A stretch of 64,000 nt of DNA. It comes from Mycobacterium sp. 236(2023). GTDB taxonomy: Bacteria; Actinomycetota; Actinomycetes; Mycobacteriales; Mycobacteriaceae. Both the position numbers and the translations under genes were made by a program. The notes below the pieces were generated by a model. That model was not told the DNA's origin and ran no database searches. It saw only the letters and a list, made by a program, of their open reading frames with translations. Location of the stretch: positions 372,001 through 436,000 of the forward strand of contig NZ_JARSBP010000005.1 of assembly GCF_029623955.1 (NCBI RefSeq). The letters run 5' to 3'. Below, piece by piece: positions 25,651-34,064 of the stretch (within the stretch, counting starts at the first letter, position 1; each line of letters opens with the position of its first letter).

Positions 25651-26643
25651 TCAGAGCGCGTCAGGTAGTCCGAACTTCGCGAACAGCGACCGCTCCATGA
25701 ATGCCACCACATGCGCGATGCCCGTCGGCCGGGTGTCGAGGACCTGCAGCTGAAACGATTCGTGCACGCCGGTCTCCGGGTTGCGCATGTACAGCGCGGC
25801 CACGGGTTGACCGTTGGCGACCGTCGTCAGGAACCGCATGTCGCCCGGGCCTTCGGCGGGGCAGTGCACCTTCGACAGCGTGATGATGTCGGCCGGGCCC
25901 TGATACCACGTGTCGAACGGCGGCATCTCCCACACGGCATCGGCGGTGAACAGGTCGACCAACTGGTCCATGTCGTAGGTCTCGAACGCCGCGATGTACT
26001 TGGCGAGCAGGTCGGCTGCCTCGGGTGACTCCGGTGGTGCCGGTTCGTCGTCGCGGGTGGGTTGGATTTCGTCGAGCTGTGCCCGCGCGCGCTGCAGCAG
26101 GCTGTTGACCGCCGCGGTCGAGGCGCCGATGGCGTCGGCGACCTCGGCCGCCTTCCACTGCAGGACCTCGCGCATCACCAGCACCGCCCGCTGCCGCGGC
26201 GACAGGTGCTGCAACGCCGCGATGAACGCCAACCGCACCGATTCGCGGGATTCGGCGATCACCGACGGGTCGGACGGGTCTTCATGGGGAGAGTCCGGGA
26301 GCGGCTCCAGCCAGGTGATCTCGTGCCGGGGCGTGATGTCCTCGTTGGGGTCGGCCGCCGGCCCGCCGAGGCCCGCCGGAAGGGGCCGGCGCTTCCGTCC
26401 CTCCAGCGACGTGAGGCACGTGTTGGTAGCGATCCGGTACAGCCACGTCCGCACCGAAGATTTGCCCTGAAAGTTCTTGTACGACTTCCAGGCCCGTAGA
26501 TACGTTTCCTGGACCAGGTCCTCCGCATCATGCAGCGAACCCGTCATCCGGTAACAGTGCGCCAGCAGTTCCCGCCGGTACTTCTGGGCGTCGGCGAGAA
26601 AGGCGTCCTCAGCACCGCTTTCATCGAGAGCCAAGACGGTCAC
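25651..26643 (-). CDS. sigG: SigG, ECF sigma factor with C-terminal SnoaL-like domain
   Basis: 330 residues. Region 2 (RRELLAHCYRMTGSLHDAEDLVQETYLRAWKSYKNFQGKSSVRTWLYRIATN) recognises the -10 element; region 4 (LSPRQRAVLVMREVLQWKAAEVADAIGASTAAVNSLLQRARAQL) the -35; the last 110 residues are a SnoaL/NTF2-like domain (KYIAAFETYDMDQLVDLFTADAVWEMPPF). Architecture and position match Rv0182c. GTG 26643 is preferred; longer starts would run toward the divergent lipase promoter. No anti-sigma gene is adjacent. Confidence 0.88.
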   Translation of the reverse strand: MTVLALDESGAEDAFLADAQKYRRELLAHCYRMTGSLHDAEDLVQETYLRAWKSYKNFQGKSSVRTWLYRIATNTCLTSLEGRKRRPLPAGLGGPAADPNEDITPRHEITWLEPLPDSPHEDPSDPSVIAESRESVRLAFIAALQHLSPRQRAVLVMREVLQWKAAEVADAIGASTAAVNSLLQRARAQLDEIQPTRDDEPAPPESPEAADLLAKYIAAFETYDMDQLVDLFTADAVWEMPPFDTWYQGPADIITLSKVHCPAEGPGDMRFLTTVANGQPVAALYMRNPETGVHESFQLQVLDTRPTGIAHVVAFMERSLFAKFGLPDAL

Positions 26644-26726
26644 GAAATGCAGCTTACGCACCGGGTGTGACAAGTACGGCCCTGCGAACAGCACCCCCTC
26701 AGGGGCCGCCCGATAGTCTCCCTGAC

Positions 26727-27566
26727 ATGCCCGTGACCCACACCGAACGCAGTTTCGACGGCATCGGCGGCGTCCGGATCGTCTACGACGTGTGGACGCC
26801 GGAGACACCAGCCAAAGGGGTCGTGGTGCTGGCCCACGGCTACGCCGAGCACGCCCGTCGCTACGACCATGTGGTGGCGCGGTTCGCCGAGGCCGGCGTC
26901 GTCACCTACGCGCTGGACCATCGCGGGCACGGCCGGTCCGGCGGCAAGCGCGTCTACCTCAAAGACATCAGCGAGTACACCGGAGATTTCGGCACCCTCG
27001 TCGGCATCGCGCGCGCAGACCACCCCGGCCTGAAGCTGATCGTGCTCGGCCACAGCATGGGCGGTGGCATCGTGTTCGCCTACGGGGTCGAGCACCCCGA
27101 CGACTATGACGCGATGGTGCTGTCCGGGCCCGCGGTCGCCGCCCAGGATTCCGTGCCGCCGCTGAAGCTGCTGCTGGCCAAGGTGGCGGGCAAGATCGCG
27201 CCCGGCCTGCCCGCCGAAGACCTGCCCGCCGACGCGGTGTCACGGGACCCCCAGGTGGTCGCGGCCTACGAGAACGACCCGCTCGTCTATCACGGCAAGC
27301 TGCCAGCGGGGATCGGGCGCGCCCTGATCGGTGTCGGCGAGACGATGCCGCAGCGGGCGGCCGCGATCACGGCGCCGCTGCTCGTCGTCCACGGCGACCA
27401 GGACAAGCTGATCCCTGTGGAGGGCAGCAAGGTACTGGTCGAGTGCGTCGGCTCTCAAGACGTGCACCTGAAGGTGTATCCGGGCCTCTATCACGAGGTG
27501 TTCAACGAGCCGGAGAAGGAACTCGTGCTCGACGACGTCACCGCATGGATCGAGTCGCACCTGTGA
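26727..27566 (+). CDS. Monoacylglycerol lipase (Rv0183-like)
   Basis: 279-residue alpha/beta hydrolase that cleaves monoacylglycerols to fatty acid and glycerol. The catalytic triad is complete at Ser 110 (GHSMGGG), Asp 226 (HGDQDKLIP) and His 256 (YHEVFNE), the same numbers I recall for M. tuberculosis Rv0183. ATG 26727 gives that numbering; the open frame upstream to 26667 is not needed. The gene is divergent from sigG, and its stop overlaps the following lipoprotein gene as GTGA. Confidence 0.92.
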   Translation: MPVTHTERSFDGIGGVRIVYDVWTPETPAKGVVVLAHGYAEHARRYDHVVARFAEAGVVTYALDHRGHGRSGGKRVYLKDISEYTGDFGTLVGIARADHPGLKLIVLGHSMGGGIVFAYGVEHPDDYDAMVLSGPAVAAQDSVPPLKLLLAKVAGKIAPGLPAEDLPADAVSRDPQVVAAYENDPLVYHGKLPAGIGRALIGVGETMPQRAAAITAPLLVVHGDQDKLIPVEGSKVLVECVGSQDVHLKVYPGLYHEVFNEPEKELVLDDVTAWIESHL

Positions 27567-28561
27567 AAACCTTGACCGCCGTTGTTCTTTCGCTACTGCT
27601 GTTGGTCGCGGGCTGCTCGTCGGACCCGGACTCGGCAGAGTCGTCGGGCTGGACCGACGAGGACGTCACGTTCGAGGCCGACGGCCTGACGATGTACGGC
27701 ACCTACCACTACCGCGAAGAGGGTCAGCCGGCCCCGGCCGCGCTGCTGATCTCCGAGAGCGGCGGCACCGACCGCAACGGCGACAACGTCGTCGCGGGGC
27801 CGATCGGGAACATGCGCATGCTTGCCCAACTGTTGTCCGAACGTGGCATTGCGAGCCTGCGCTACGACAAGGTCGGGACGGGCCGCACCGGGCTCGGGCC
27901 ATTCGAGGACAAGCCGGCCGACGTCGTCAGCTCCGTCTACACCGCAGGCGCCAAGGCGGCCGTGAAGTTCCTCGCCGAACGCCCGGCGACCGATCCCGAA
28001 GAGATCTCCGTGTACGCGCTGGGGGAGGGCACCATCCACGCGATGGCGCTCGCCGGCGACACCACGGCGGGCGCACCGAAGGTGCATTCGCTGGGCCTCT
28101 TTCAGCCCCTGCCTGGCCGATACCTGGACATCATCACCAACCGGGTGACGGCCGACGGGTCGCCGGAGACGATCGCGACGTGGAAGGCCGCGGTGGAGGA
28201 GATCCGCACGAAGGGCACGGTCTCCGACAAACTGCCCGACGGGCTGAACTCGATCGTCAATGCCGGCAACATCAAAGCCGTCATCGAGGCCGACAAGGTC
28301 GATCCGCTCGCCCTTGCCGCCGCGATTCCCGCAGGCACCCCGGTACTGCTCACCTGCTCGGACTCCGACAGTCAGGCGCGCTGCGACACGGTGGCGCCGC
28401 TCGTCGACGCGTTGGCGCACACGGATCTGACGCTCGTGGAGCTCAAGGGGGTCAACCACGTGCTGCGCGACGACCCGACCGACAACATCGCCAACTACGC
28501 GAAGCAGGATCCGCTGTCCGGTCAGCTGGTGACCGCACTGGACGGTTTCGTCAACAAGTGA
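27563..28561 (+). CDS. Lipoprotein with alpha/beta-hydrolase fold, nucleophile apparently lost
   Basis: 332 residues. Lipoprotein signal MKTLTAVVLSLLLLVAGC followed by SSDPDS. The mature protein reads as an alpha/beta hydrolase (ALLISESGGTDRNGDN oxyanion region, SLRYDKVGTGRTG, PVLLTCSDSD, GVNHVLRDD with a His). The expected G-x-S-x-G elbow is YALGEGTIHA, with Gly where the Ser should be, so ordinary hydrolase activity is doubtful. GTG 27563 overlaps the lipase stop (an ATG at 27545 is also in frame). Coupling to a lipase suggests a lipid-handling role. Confidence 0.72.
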   Translation: MKTLTAVVLSLLLLVAGCSSDPDSAESSGWTDEDVTFEADGLTMYGTYHYREEGQPAPAALLISESGGTDRNGDNVVAGPIGNMRMLAQLLSERGIASLRYDKVGTGRTGLGPFEDKPADVVSSVYTAGAKAAVKFLAERPATDPEEISVYALGEGTIHAMALAGDTTAGAPKVHSLGLFQPLPGRYLDIITNRVTADGSPETIATWKAAVEEIRTKGTVSDKLPDGLNSIVNAGNIKAVIEADKVDPLALAAAIPAGTPVLLTCSDSDSQARCDTVAPLVDALAHTDLTLVELKGVNHVLRDDPTDNIANYAKQDPLSGQLVTALDGFVNK

Positions 28562-28649
28562 TCCGGTGCGCTGAGGATGAAAACCGATGTGGGGATGACG
28601 GATACTGGGCGTCAGTGAAAAGTCGTAGACAATCCCTAGCCTCGCTGCC

Positions 28650-29402
28650 ATGAGTACCGACGACAAGATGCTGGGCCGGATCGCCGCTCTGCTGCGCCAG
28701 GCCGAAGGCACCGACAATCCGCACGAGGCCGAAGCGTTCATGGCCGCCGCCCAGCGCCTGGCCACCGCCACGTCGATCGACCTGGCGGTCGCCCGCAGCC
28801 ACGGCGACAAACGGACGAAAGCACAGACACCGGTGCAGCGCACCATCACCATCGGCGAGCGCGGTGCGCGGGGACTCCGTACCTACGTTCAGCTGTTCGT
28901 GGTCATCGCCGCAGCCAACGACGTCAAATGCGACATCGCGTCGAACTCGACCTTCGTCTACGCCTACGGCTTCGCCGAAGACATCGACTCCAGCCACACG
29001 CTGTACACCAGCCTGGTCATGCAGATGGTGCGGGCGTCGAACGATTACCTGGCGACCGGGGCGCACAAGCCGACCCCCACGATCACGGCGCGTATCAATT
29101 TCCAGCTGGCGTTCGGGGCGCGGGTGGGGCAGCGGCTGACCGAGGCGCGCGAGCAGGCGCAGCAGGAGGCCAAGAGCGGACCTGCCAGTATCCCGGGAAC
29201 CGCGATCGCGTTGCGCAACAAGGACCTTGAGCTGAAGGACTACTACCGCCAGACGTCCAAGGCCCGCGGGACGTGGCGCGCGACGAGCGCCACCGCGGGC
29301 TACTCGTCGGAGGCGCGGCGTGCCGGTGACCGCGCGGGCAAGCGGGCGCGGCTCGGCGGAGGGGCCGAGCTGTCCGGTGCGAGGTCAGCACTGGAGCGAT
29401 GA
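28650..29402 (+). CDS. DUF2786 domain protein (Rv0184-like)
   Basis: 250 residues. The N-terminal 40 residues (DKMLGRIAALLRQAEGTDNPHEAEAFMAAAQRLATATSIDLAVA) match the DUF2786 motif. The C-terminus is basic with many Arg and Gly residues (RRAGDRAGKRARLGGG), perhaps for nucleic-acid contact. No enzymatic motif is seen. The stop overlaps the next gene by four bases (ATGA), and the pair is conserved as Rv0184-Rv0185. Function unknown. Confidence 0.82.
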   Translation: MSTDDKMLGRIAALLRQAEGTDNPHEAEAFMAAAQRLATATSIDLAVARSHGDKRTKAQTPVQRTITIGERGARGLRTYVQLFVVIAAANDVKCDIASNSTFVYAYGFAEDIDSSHTLYTSLVMQMVRASNDYLATGAHKPTPTITARINFQLAFGARVGQRLTEAREQAQQEAKSGPASIPGTAIALRNKDLELKDYYRQTSKARGTWRATSATAGYSSEARRAGDRAGKRARLGGGAELSGARSALER

Positions 29403-29887
29403 CGCGGGACGGACAGCGCGCAAAAGTCTATGCCGCAGAGGGATTCGTGCGGACGATGTTCGATCGCGCTGCTGAGCGCGGCAACCCGGTGGTGGACTTC
29501 TTCGGAACCCAGCTGACACTTCCGCCGGAGGCCCGGTTCGGCTCCGTGGAGTCCGTGCAGACCTACGTCGACGAGGTCCTGGCGCATCCGGCCGTCAGCG
29601 AGCGCTGGCAGGTGCGCCCGCTGCGGGTGAGGGTACGCCGGGGTGCCACAGCGGCGCATTACGAAAGAGATGGGGACGCGGCGACGATGGCGGTGCCCGA
29701 GGACCGGAGTGCCTGGGCGCTGCGGGAATTGGTGGTCCTGCACGAGATCGCGCATCACTTCGATGACGGGGCTCCGCCGCACGGCCCGCAGTTCGTGGCG
29801 ACATTCTGTGAGCTCGCCGAGGCAGTGATGGGCCCGGAGGTCGCGCACGTGTTGCGGGTGGTCTATGCGAAAGAGGGCGTGCGGTGA
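29399..29887 (+). CDS. TIGR04338-type putative metallohydrolase (Rv0185-like)
   Basis: 162 residues with a zincin motif HEIAHHFDDG: His 115, Glu 116 and His 119 form HExxH. A third ligand would come from the following segment (PPHGPQFVATF). Family members are small mycobacterial proteins of unknown substrate. Its last codons and stop lie within the left copy of a 24-bp direct repeat that bounds an inserted segment; the gene itself is intact. Confidence 0.82.
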   Translation: MTRDGQRAKVYAAEGFVRTMFDRAAERGNPVVDFFGTQLTLPPEARFGSVESVQTYVDEVLAHPAVSERWQVRPLRVRVRRGATAAHYERDGDAATMAVPEDRSAWALRELVVLHEIAHHFDDGAPPHGPQFVATFCELAEAVMGPEVAHVLRVVYAKEGVR

Positions 29888-29891
29888 GGCG
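29868..29891 (+). repeat. Left copy of 24-bp direct repeat (insertion boundary)
   Basis: Begins CGAAAGAGGG and ends GTGAGGCG; it contains the final codons and TGA (29885-29887) of the TIGR04338 gene. An identical copy lies at 34065-34088, 4,197 bases away. See the insertion entry. Confidence 0.9.
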
Positions 29892-29921
29892 CGGGTCGTC
29901 CCGAAGCCCATCGGCGAACCG

Positions 29922-30587
29922 CTAGCCCTCACCCAGCAACTGATGGCGGAAAGTCTCCAGCAGCCACGCGCGGTAGCGCCGTTGACTCCAACCACGAACT
30001 TCGACCAGCGCATAGTGCAGGCCAGAGTCGTTGTAGATCCAAATGAGATCTCGGGCTCCGGCCGTTGTCAGTCCTTTCTTCAGGCCGCCCTTCTTCTTCA
30101 ACAGGGTGGCGATGATCGTCGCGCCTTCAAGGCGTTGATCGGAGATTGCGGTCCACAGCTGATGCACCTCGGTGTCCACCCCCGCCGCTGCACGCACCAC
30201 CTCATAGATGCGCGATACCCGCTGAACGGCTTCGCTGAGTACATCCACATAGCCTTCGACGATCGCTGCAGGATCGGTCATCGCGAAGAGCCTCTGGACC
30301 TGCGGGCGCTCGACAAGGGGGACCTGTTCGTCGTCGCCGACTATTGCCCGGTCATAGGCCGTTTTGAGCAGCCACGGCTTGCCGCCGGCAGCAGCGAAGA
30401 CAGTCGATCGGCCGACGCCGGCGGACTCGGCAATGAGGTCGATTGACGTGGCTGTGTAGCCGCGTTCAACGAACAGCGCGGTTGCGGCATCGAGAACCAG
30501 TTCGCGAGTGGCGGCTGCCTGCTGAGTCCGCAGATCGGACCGATAGGGATGCTTTTTCGTAGTATCCGGCGCCACTGGATCCTCCAT
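29922..30587 (-). CDS. TetR family regulator of the inserted segment
   Basis: 221 residues, read from ATG 30587. Helix-turn-helix near residues 20-70: AAATRELVLDAATALFVERGYTATSIDLIAESAGVGRSTVFAAAGGK. The usual F-x-x-x-x-x-K tail of recognition is AAAGGK here, a slight departure. The C-terminal helical domain is the likely ligand pocket. Divergent from a five-gene operon, with a 218-base region between them holding an inverted repeat. It is presumably the local repressor of the oxidoreductase genes. Confidence 0.85.
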   Translation of the reverse strand: MEDPVAPDTTKKHPYRSDLRTQQAAATRELVLDAATALFVERGYTATSIDLIAESAGVGRSTVFAAAGGKPWLLKTAYDRAIVGDDEQVPLVERPQVQRLFAMTDPAAIVEGYVDVLSEAVQRVSRIYEVVRAAAGVDTEVHQLWTAISDQRLEGATIIATLLKKKGGLKKGLTTAGARDLIWIYNDSGLHYALVEVRGWSQRRYRAWLLETFRHQLLGEG

Positions 30588-30702
30588 GGATTCGATGAAC
30601 TGCGATTATCCCGAATCCCTGAGACCCGTGCCGACGCCTGGGTGCCGCGTCGTTCGGTGATGGCCACGCGCCTCCATATACGCGCGTTCCGCGACATCGG
30701 GA

Positions 30703-30728
30703 ATTAATCATCCCTGCGGTTGATTGAT
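30703..30728. promoter_or_regulatory. Inverted repeat in tetR/oxidoreductase divergent region, candidate operator
   Basis: ATTAATCA (30703-30710) and TGATTGAT (30721-30728) are inverted repeats matching at seven of eight positions around a 10-base spacer. It is the most AT-rich stretch of the divergent region and lies about 77 bases before the first operon gene. A TetR dimer pair could bind here. Confidence 0.4.
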
Positions 30729-30805
30729 CAGACTGTAAGTACGGTGAATGCCCGACACGGGGTACCGCCACAGAACACAGCGCCATCTACCGACAGGAAG
30801 CCGCG

Positions 30806-31480
30806 ATGCGCATCGGAGTAGTCAACGCAGGAAATATTGGGCGGACGTTGTCCCGGGCGTGGCTGGACGCCGGGCACGAACTATTACTTGCCAAAGATGG
30901 GAGCCAAGCGAAGCTCGACGCCTTTGCCGAGGCGTACCCCAGTGTTCGGCGTGGAACACCCAGTGAGGCAGCGGCATTCGGCGAAGTCATCCTGTTCTCG
31001 GTCTATTGGCCACGGCTTGACGCAATACTCGCCGAGATCGGGTCGCTGGCCGGAAAAGTGGTGATCGACACCATGAATCCCCTTCAGGTCGGCGGCGGCT
31101 TCGAACACAGCCACGATAAGGCGTTCATGGCGCAATCGTCGACCACCGAGGAGCTCCAACGTCGCTGTCCGGCTGCATCCGTAGTCAAGGCGTTCAACAC
31201 CATGGCGTCCGATCTGCTCAATCAGAACCGTTGGCGCGAAACGCAATCGCGTCCCCCGGTCTTCCTCGCTGGCGACGACCCCGTAGCGAAGGCGACCGTG
31301 ACCGAACTGGCGAAGGACGCCGGCTTCGAGGCCGTCGACACCGGCCCGTCGACGTCCGCTCGCAGCATCGAACAGCTGGGCATCCTCATGCATCTCATCG
31401 CAGACAGCACCTTCGACGGCGACCTGACTCGACTGGCACCGGCCGTTCTCGTCGCACCCGAGCCCGACATCACGACCTAG
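30806..31480 (+). CDS. NADPH:F420-reductase-like dinucleotide-binding oxidoreductase
   Basis: 224 residues. N-terminal Rossmann fold (MRIGVVNAGNIGRTLSRAWLDAGHEL) of the COG2085 type, with Asn in place of the first Gly of GxGxxG, then VILFSVYWPRL, KVVIDTMNPL and VVKAFNTM, the last a family signature around the F420 or substrate site. First gene of the insertion operon. A second, more canonical paralogue is at 32773. The substrate is unknown; reduction by NADPH or F420 chemistry is inferred from family only. Confidence 0.78.
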   Translation: MRIGVVNAGNIGRTLSRAWLDAGHELLLAKDGSQAKLDAFAEAYPSVRRGTPSEAAAFGEVILFSVYWPRLDAILAEIGSLAGKVVIDTMNPLQVGGGFEHSHDKAFMAQSSTTEELQRRCPAASVVKAFNTMASDLLNQNRWRETQSRPPVFLAGDDPVAKATVTELAKDAGFEAVDTGPSTSARSIEQLGILMHLIADSTFDGDLTRLAPAVLVAPEPDITT

Positions 31481-31508
31481 CGCCACTGCAACTGTGAAAG
31501 GAAACTCA

Positions 31509-31925
31509 ATGACCACCGACGCTGTCCCGGCCGTGCTGACTGCACTGCTCGACGCCTTACACCATCATGATGCGCGTAGCGCAGCAACATATCTCGCTGA
31601 CGACATCGTTCTCAGAAGCCCTATCTTCGCCGATCCGTTCCATGGCCGCGAGAAAGCTGCAGCGGTCATCGCTCATCTGCTTGACGCCGTCGACGACTTC
31701 CAGGCGACCGAGATCCTCGGAAACGACAGGTCCTTCGCTGTACTTCTACAACTGCGCGTTGGTGACGCCGAGGTCGAGGGCGTCGACGTCGTACACCTGA
31801 ACGACGAAGGCAAGGTCGACTCCATGACCGTCCAGTGGCGGCCTCTACCGGCGATCGTTGCAGTGCAGAACCGTCTCGCGCCTGCTGTGGGCGTGCCGGC
31901 GCTGACGCTCATCGAGAAGCAATGA
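31509..31925 (+). CDS. SnoaL/NTF2-like protein
   Basis: 138 residues in the small alpha+beta cone fold (LTALLDALHHHDARSAATYLADDIVLRSPIFADPFHGREKAAAVIAHLLDAV). Such proteins are often isomerases, cyclases or ligand carriers of aromatic and polyketide substrates; the specific role is not visible. ATG 31509 follows GAAAGGA at a good distance; a GTG five codons earlier overlaps that site. The stop overlaps the SDR gene as ATGA. Confidence 0.72.
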   Translation: MTTDAVPAVLTALLDALHHHDARSAATYLADDIVLRSPIFADPFHGREKAAAVIAHLLDAVDDFQATEILGNDRSFAVLLQLRVGDAEVEGVDVVHLNDEGKVDSMTVQWRPLPAIVAVQNRLAPAVGVPALTLIEKQ

Positions 31926-32725
31926 GTACGTCACGACATCGACCCGAAGGAGAAATCCTGCGAGCGCCCCTCGCTGGAAAGACCGCCTTGGTGACCGGAG
32001 GTTCGCGGGGTATCGGACGCTCCATCGCCGAGCGCCTCGCTCGTGACGGCGCCACGGTTGCTCTCACCTACAACGAAAGCAAAGGTGGTGCAGACGAAAC
32101 GATCGCGGCGATCGAGCAGTACGGTGGCCAGGCCGTTGCACTCCAGGTGGACCTCGCCGACGCGGCCTCCATCCCAGACCTCTTCGAACGACTCGACACC
32201 GAACTGGTGGGGCGCGCCAACACGAGCAACCTCGATCTACTGATCAACAACGCTGGGAATTCAGGCTGGGGCGGCCTCGTCGATACCACGCCACAGAGTT
32301 GGGACACGATGTTCGCGGTCCACGCCCGTGCACCGTTCTTCGTCGTCCAGTCGGCGCTCTCGCGTCTGTCCTGGAGTGGCCGCATCATCAATGTGTCCTC
32401 TGCTGCGGCCACCCGACCCATGCAGGCGGTGCCCGTCTATTCCATGGCCAAAGCTGCGATCAACAATCTGACCCATTCGCTCGCAATAGAACTCGCTCCG
32501 CGTCGCATCACCGTGAACGCGGTGGCGCCGGGCTGGACTACGACCGACATGAACGCCGCTGTTCGCGAGAACGCAGACATGGTGGCGGCCATCGAGGCCG
32601 ACACTGCACTGCGCCGCTTCGGCGAGGCCTGCGAAATCGCCTCTGTAGTTGCCTTTTTGGCTTCCGACCAGGGCCAGTGGGTTACGGGCCAGGTGATCGA
32701 GGCCAGCGGCGGTTACAAGCTCTGA
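31922..32725 (+). CDS. Short-chain dehydrogenase/reductase (SDR)
   Basis: 267 residues. Classical SDR motifs are all present: cofactor loop TGGSRGIGRS, LLINNAGNSG, INVSSAAATRP containing the catalytic Ser, YSMAKAA (Tyr-x-x-x-Lys), and the C-terminal VAFLASDQGQWVTGQVIEASGGY. The preference is probably NADP(H), given the Arg after TGGS. It is translationally coupled to the SnoaL-like gene. The frame extends upstream into that gene but the real start is ATG 31922. Confidence 0.85.
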   Translation: MSTSRHRPEGEILRAPLAGKTALVTGGSRGIGRSIAERLARDGATVALTYNESKGGADETIAAIEQYGGQAVALQVDLADAASIPDLFERLDTELVGRANTSNLDLLINNAGNSGWGGLVDTTPQSWDTMFAVHARAPFFVVQSALSRLSWSGRIINVSSAAATRPMQAVPVYSMAKAAINNLTHSLAIELAPRRITVNAVAPGWTTTDMNAAVRENADMVAAIEADTALRRFGEACEIASVVAFLASDQGQWVTGQVIEASGGYKL

Positions 32726-32772
32726 CCGGATCTCCAGAACATCAGCCACCTACCAACAAGGAAACATCTGCA

Positions 32773-33573
32773 ATGACACAAACAATCGGAATCATCGGCT
32801 CCGGCCTGGTCGGCAGTGCAACCGCACGCCTGGCCATCGACGCCGGCTACGCTGTCGTGCTCAGCAATTCGCGCGGACCGGAATCGATCGCCGGGCTCAT
32901 TCGCGACCTCGGCCCGTCGGCGCGGGCGGGAAACGTCCAGGACGCGATCGCTGCGGCAGACTTCGTCAGCATCGCACTGCCGCTAGCGAATCATGCGACT
33001 CTGCCGGTCGACTTGCTCGCCGGGAAGGTGGTCATCGACCAGACCAACTACTACCCCGAGTTCTGGCGCAATGCCGAACTCGACGCCGCCACGCTCACCT
33101 CCAGTGAGCTGATTCAGCGCCACCTCAAACACTCTCGCGTCGTCAAGGCGCTGCACAACCTGGATTGGAATCACATGTACTCCAATGCCCGAGCCGAGGG
33201 CGATCCGGCCCGCACGACCCTTCCGATCGCCGGTGACGACGCCGACGCAAAGCAGATCGTCACCGCATTCATCGAGAGAGCCGGCTACCACGTGATCGAT
33301 GCAGGTTCTTTGGCTGAGAGCTGGCGCATCGAGCCCAATACCCCCATCTATTTCTGGCCATACGCACCCGAGGTCCCGGACGGACTAACCGAGGACGAGC
33401 AGAAGCGCCACTACCTCCAAGCCGCGGTCCCACCGGTTACCCCGGAAGCCGCCCTCTCCATGGTCGCCGGCGCGCAGCGCGCGACGCCTGCCGGAGGAAC
33501 GCTGGCGTCCATGCCCCCAGCTCACGTCGCCATCTTCATGGATCAAGCCAGTGGCGACACCACTCGAAAGTAA
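32773..33573 (+). CDS. NADP oxidoreductase, coenzyme F420-dependent-like
   Basis: 266 residues with a standard Rossmann start (TQTIGIIGSGLVGSATARLAIDAGYAVVLSNSRGPE), then VSIALPL, KVVIDQTNYYPEF and RVVKALHNLDWNHM, again the COG2085 architecture but with a longer C-terminal region (about 70 extra residues) than the paralogue at 30806. ATG 32773 is 47 bases after the SDR stop and follows CAAGGAAAC. The two paralogues in one operon suggest two steps on related substrates or a hetero-oligomer; neither is proven. Confidence 0.78.
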   Translation: MTQTIGIIGSGLVGSATARLAIDAGYAVVLSNSRGPESIAGLIRDLGPSARAGNVQDAIAAADFVSIALPLANHATLPVDLLAGKVVIDQTNYYPEFWRNAELDAATLTSSELIQRHLKHSRVVKALHNLDWNHMYSNARAEGDPARTTLPIAGDDADAKQIVTAFIERAGYHVIDAGSLAESWRIEPNTPIYFWPYAPEVPDGLTEDEQKRHYLQAAVPPVTPEAALSMVAGAQRATPAGGTLASMPPAHVAIFMDQASGDTTRK

Positions 33574-33611
33574 CGGTTCATCGGGCACTGCCGACGTGCG
33601 TTGGAGAAGCC

Positions 33612-34064
33612 ATGGCATTTGACCTGCACCCAGATGCTCGCGCACTCATCGAGGCCCGGCCGGGTGCTCATCTGGTGACGATGCGACCCGACGGTCGTCC
33701 GCACGTGTCTTTCATCTGGATCGACATCACCGATGACGGGCAGATCCAATTCGCGACACCGCCATGGCGCGTGAAGGGCAAGAACCTCCGCAAGGACCCC
33801 GCCTGTGTGCTGTCGATACAAGATGATCAGAAGGCAGACAACGGTTTACTGCGGCACCTTCTCATCGAGGGGGTCGCAACGATCGATGACGACCCGCACC
33901 ACGGCCAAGAGTTTCTGGATCGACTCTTCTACAAATACACCGGCGGGACCAGCTTCGAGGGCGACGACGGCGGACAACTCCTCATCACCGTCGTCATCAC
34001 TCGCGTCTCCGGCGTAGGCCCGTGGCACACAGGGAAAACGACGTCCATCGGAACACCGATATGA
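33612..34064 (+). CDS. PPOX-class F420- or flavin-dependent oxidoreductase
   Basis: 150 residues of the pyridoxamine 5'-phosphate oxidase-like split barrel: LHPDARALIEARPGAHLVTMRPDGRPHVSFIWI and VKGKNLRKDPACVLSI, the TM-x-PDG-x-PH pattern typical of mycobacterial F420-binding PPOX proteins. Last gene of the insertion operon. Its TGA (34062-34064) directly abuts the right 24-bp repeat, so the insertion ends exactly at this stop codon. Confidence 0.8.
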   Translation: MAFDLHPDARALIEARPGAHLVTMRPDGRPHVSFIWIDITDDGQIQFATPPWRVKGKNLRKDPACVLSIQDDQKADNGLLRHLLIEGVATIDDDPHHGQEFLDRLFYKYTGGTSFEGDDGGQLLITVVITRVSGVGPWHTGKTTSIGTPI

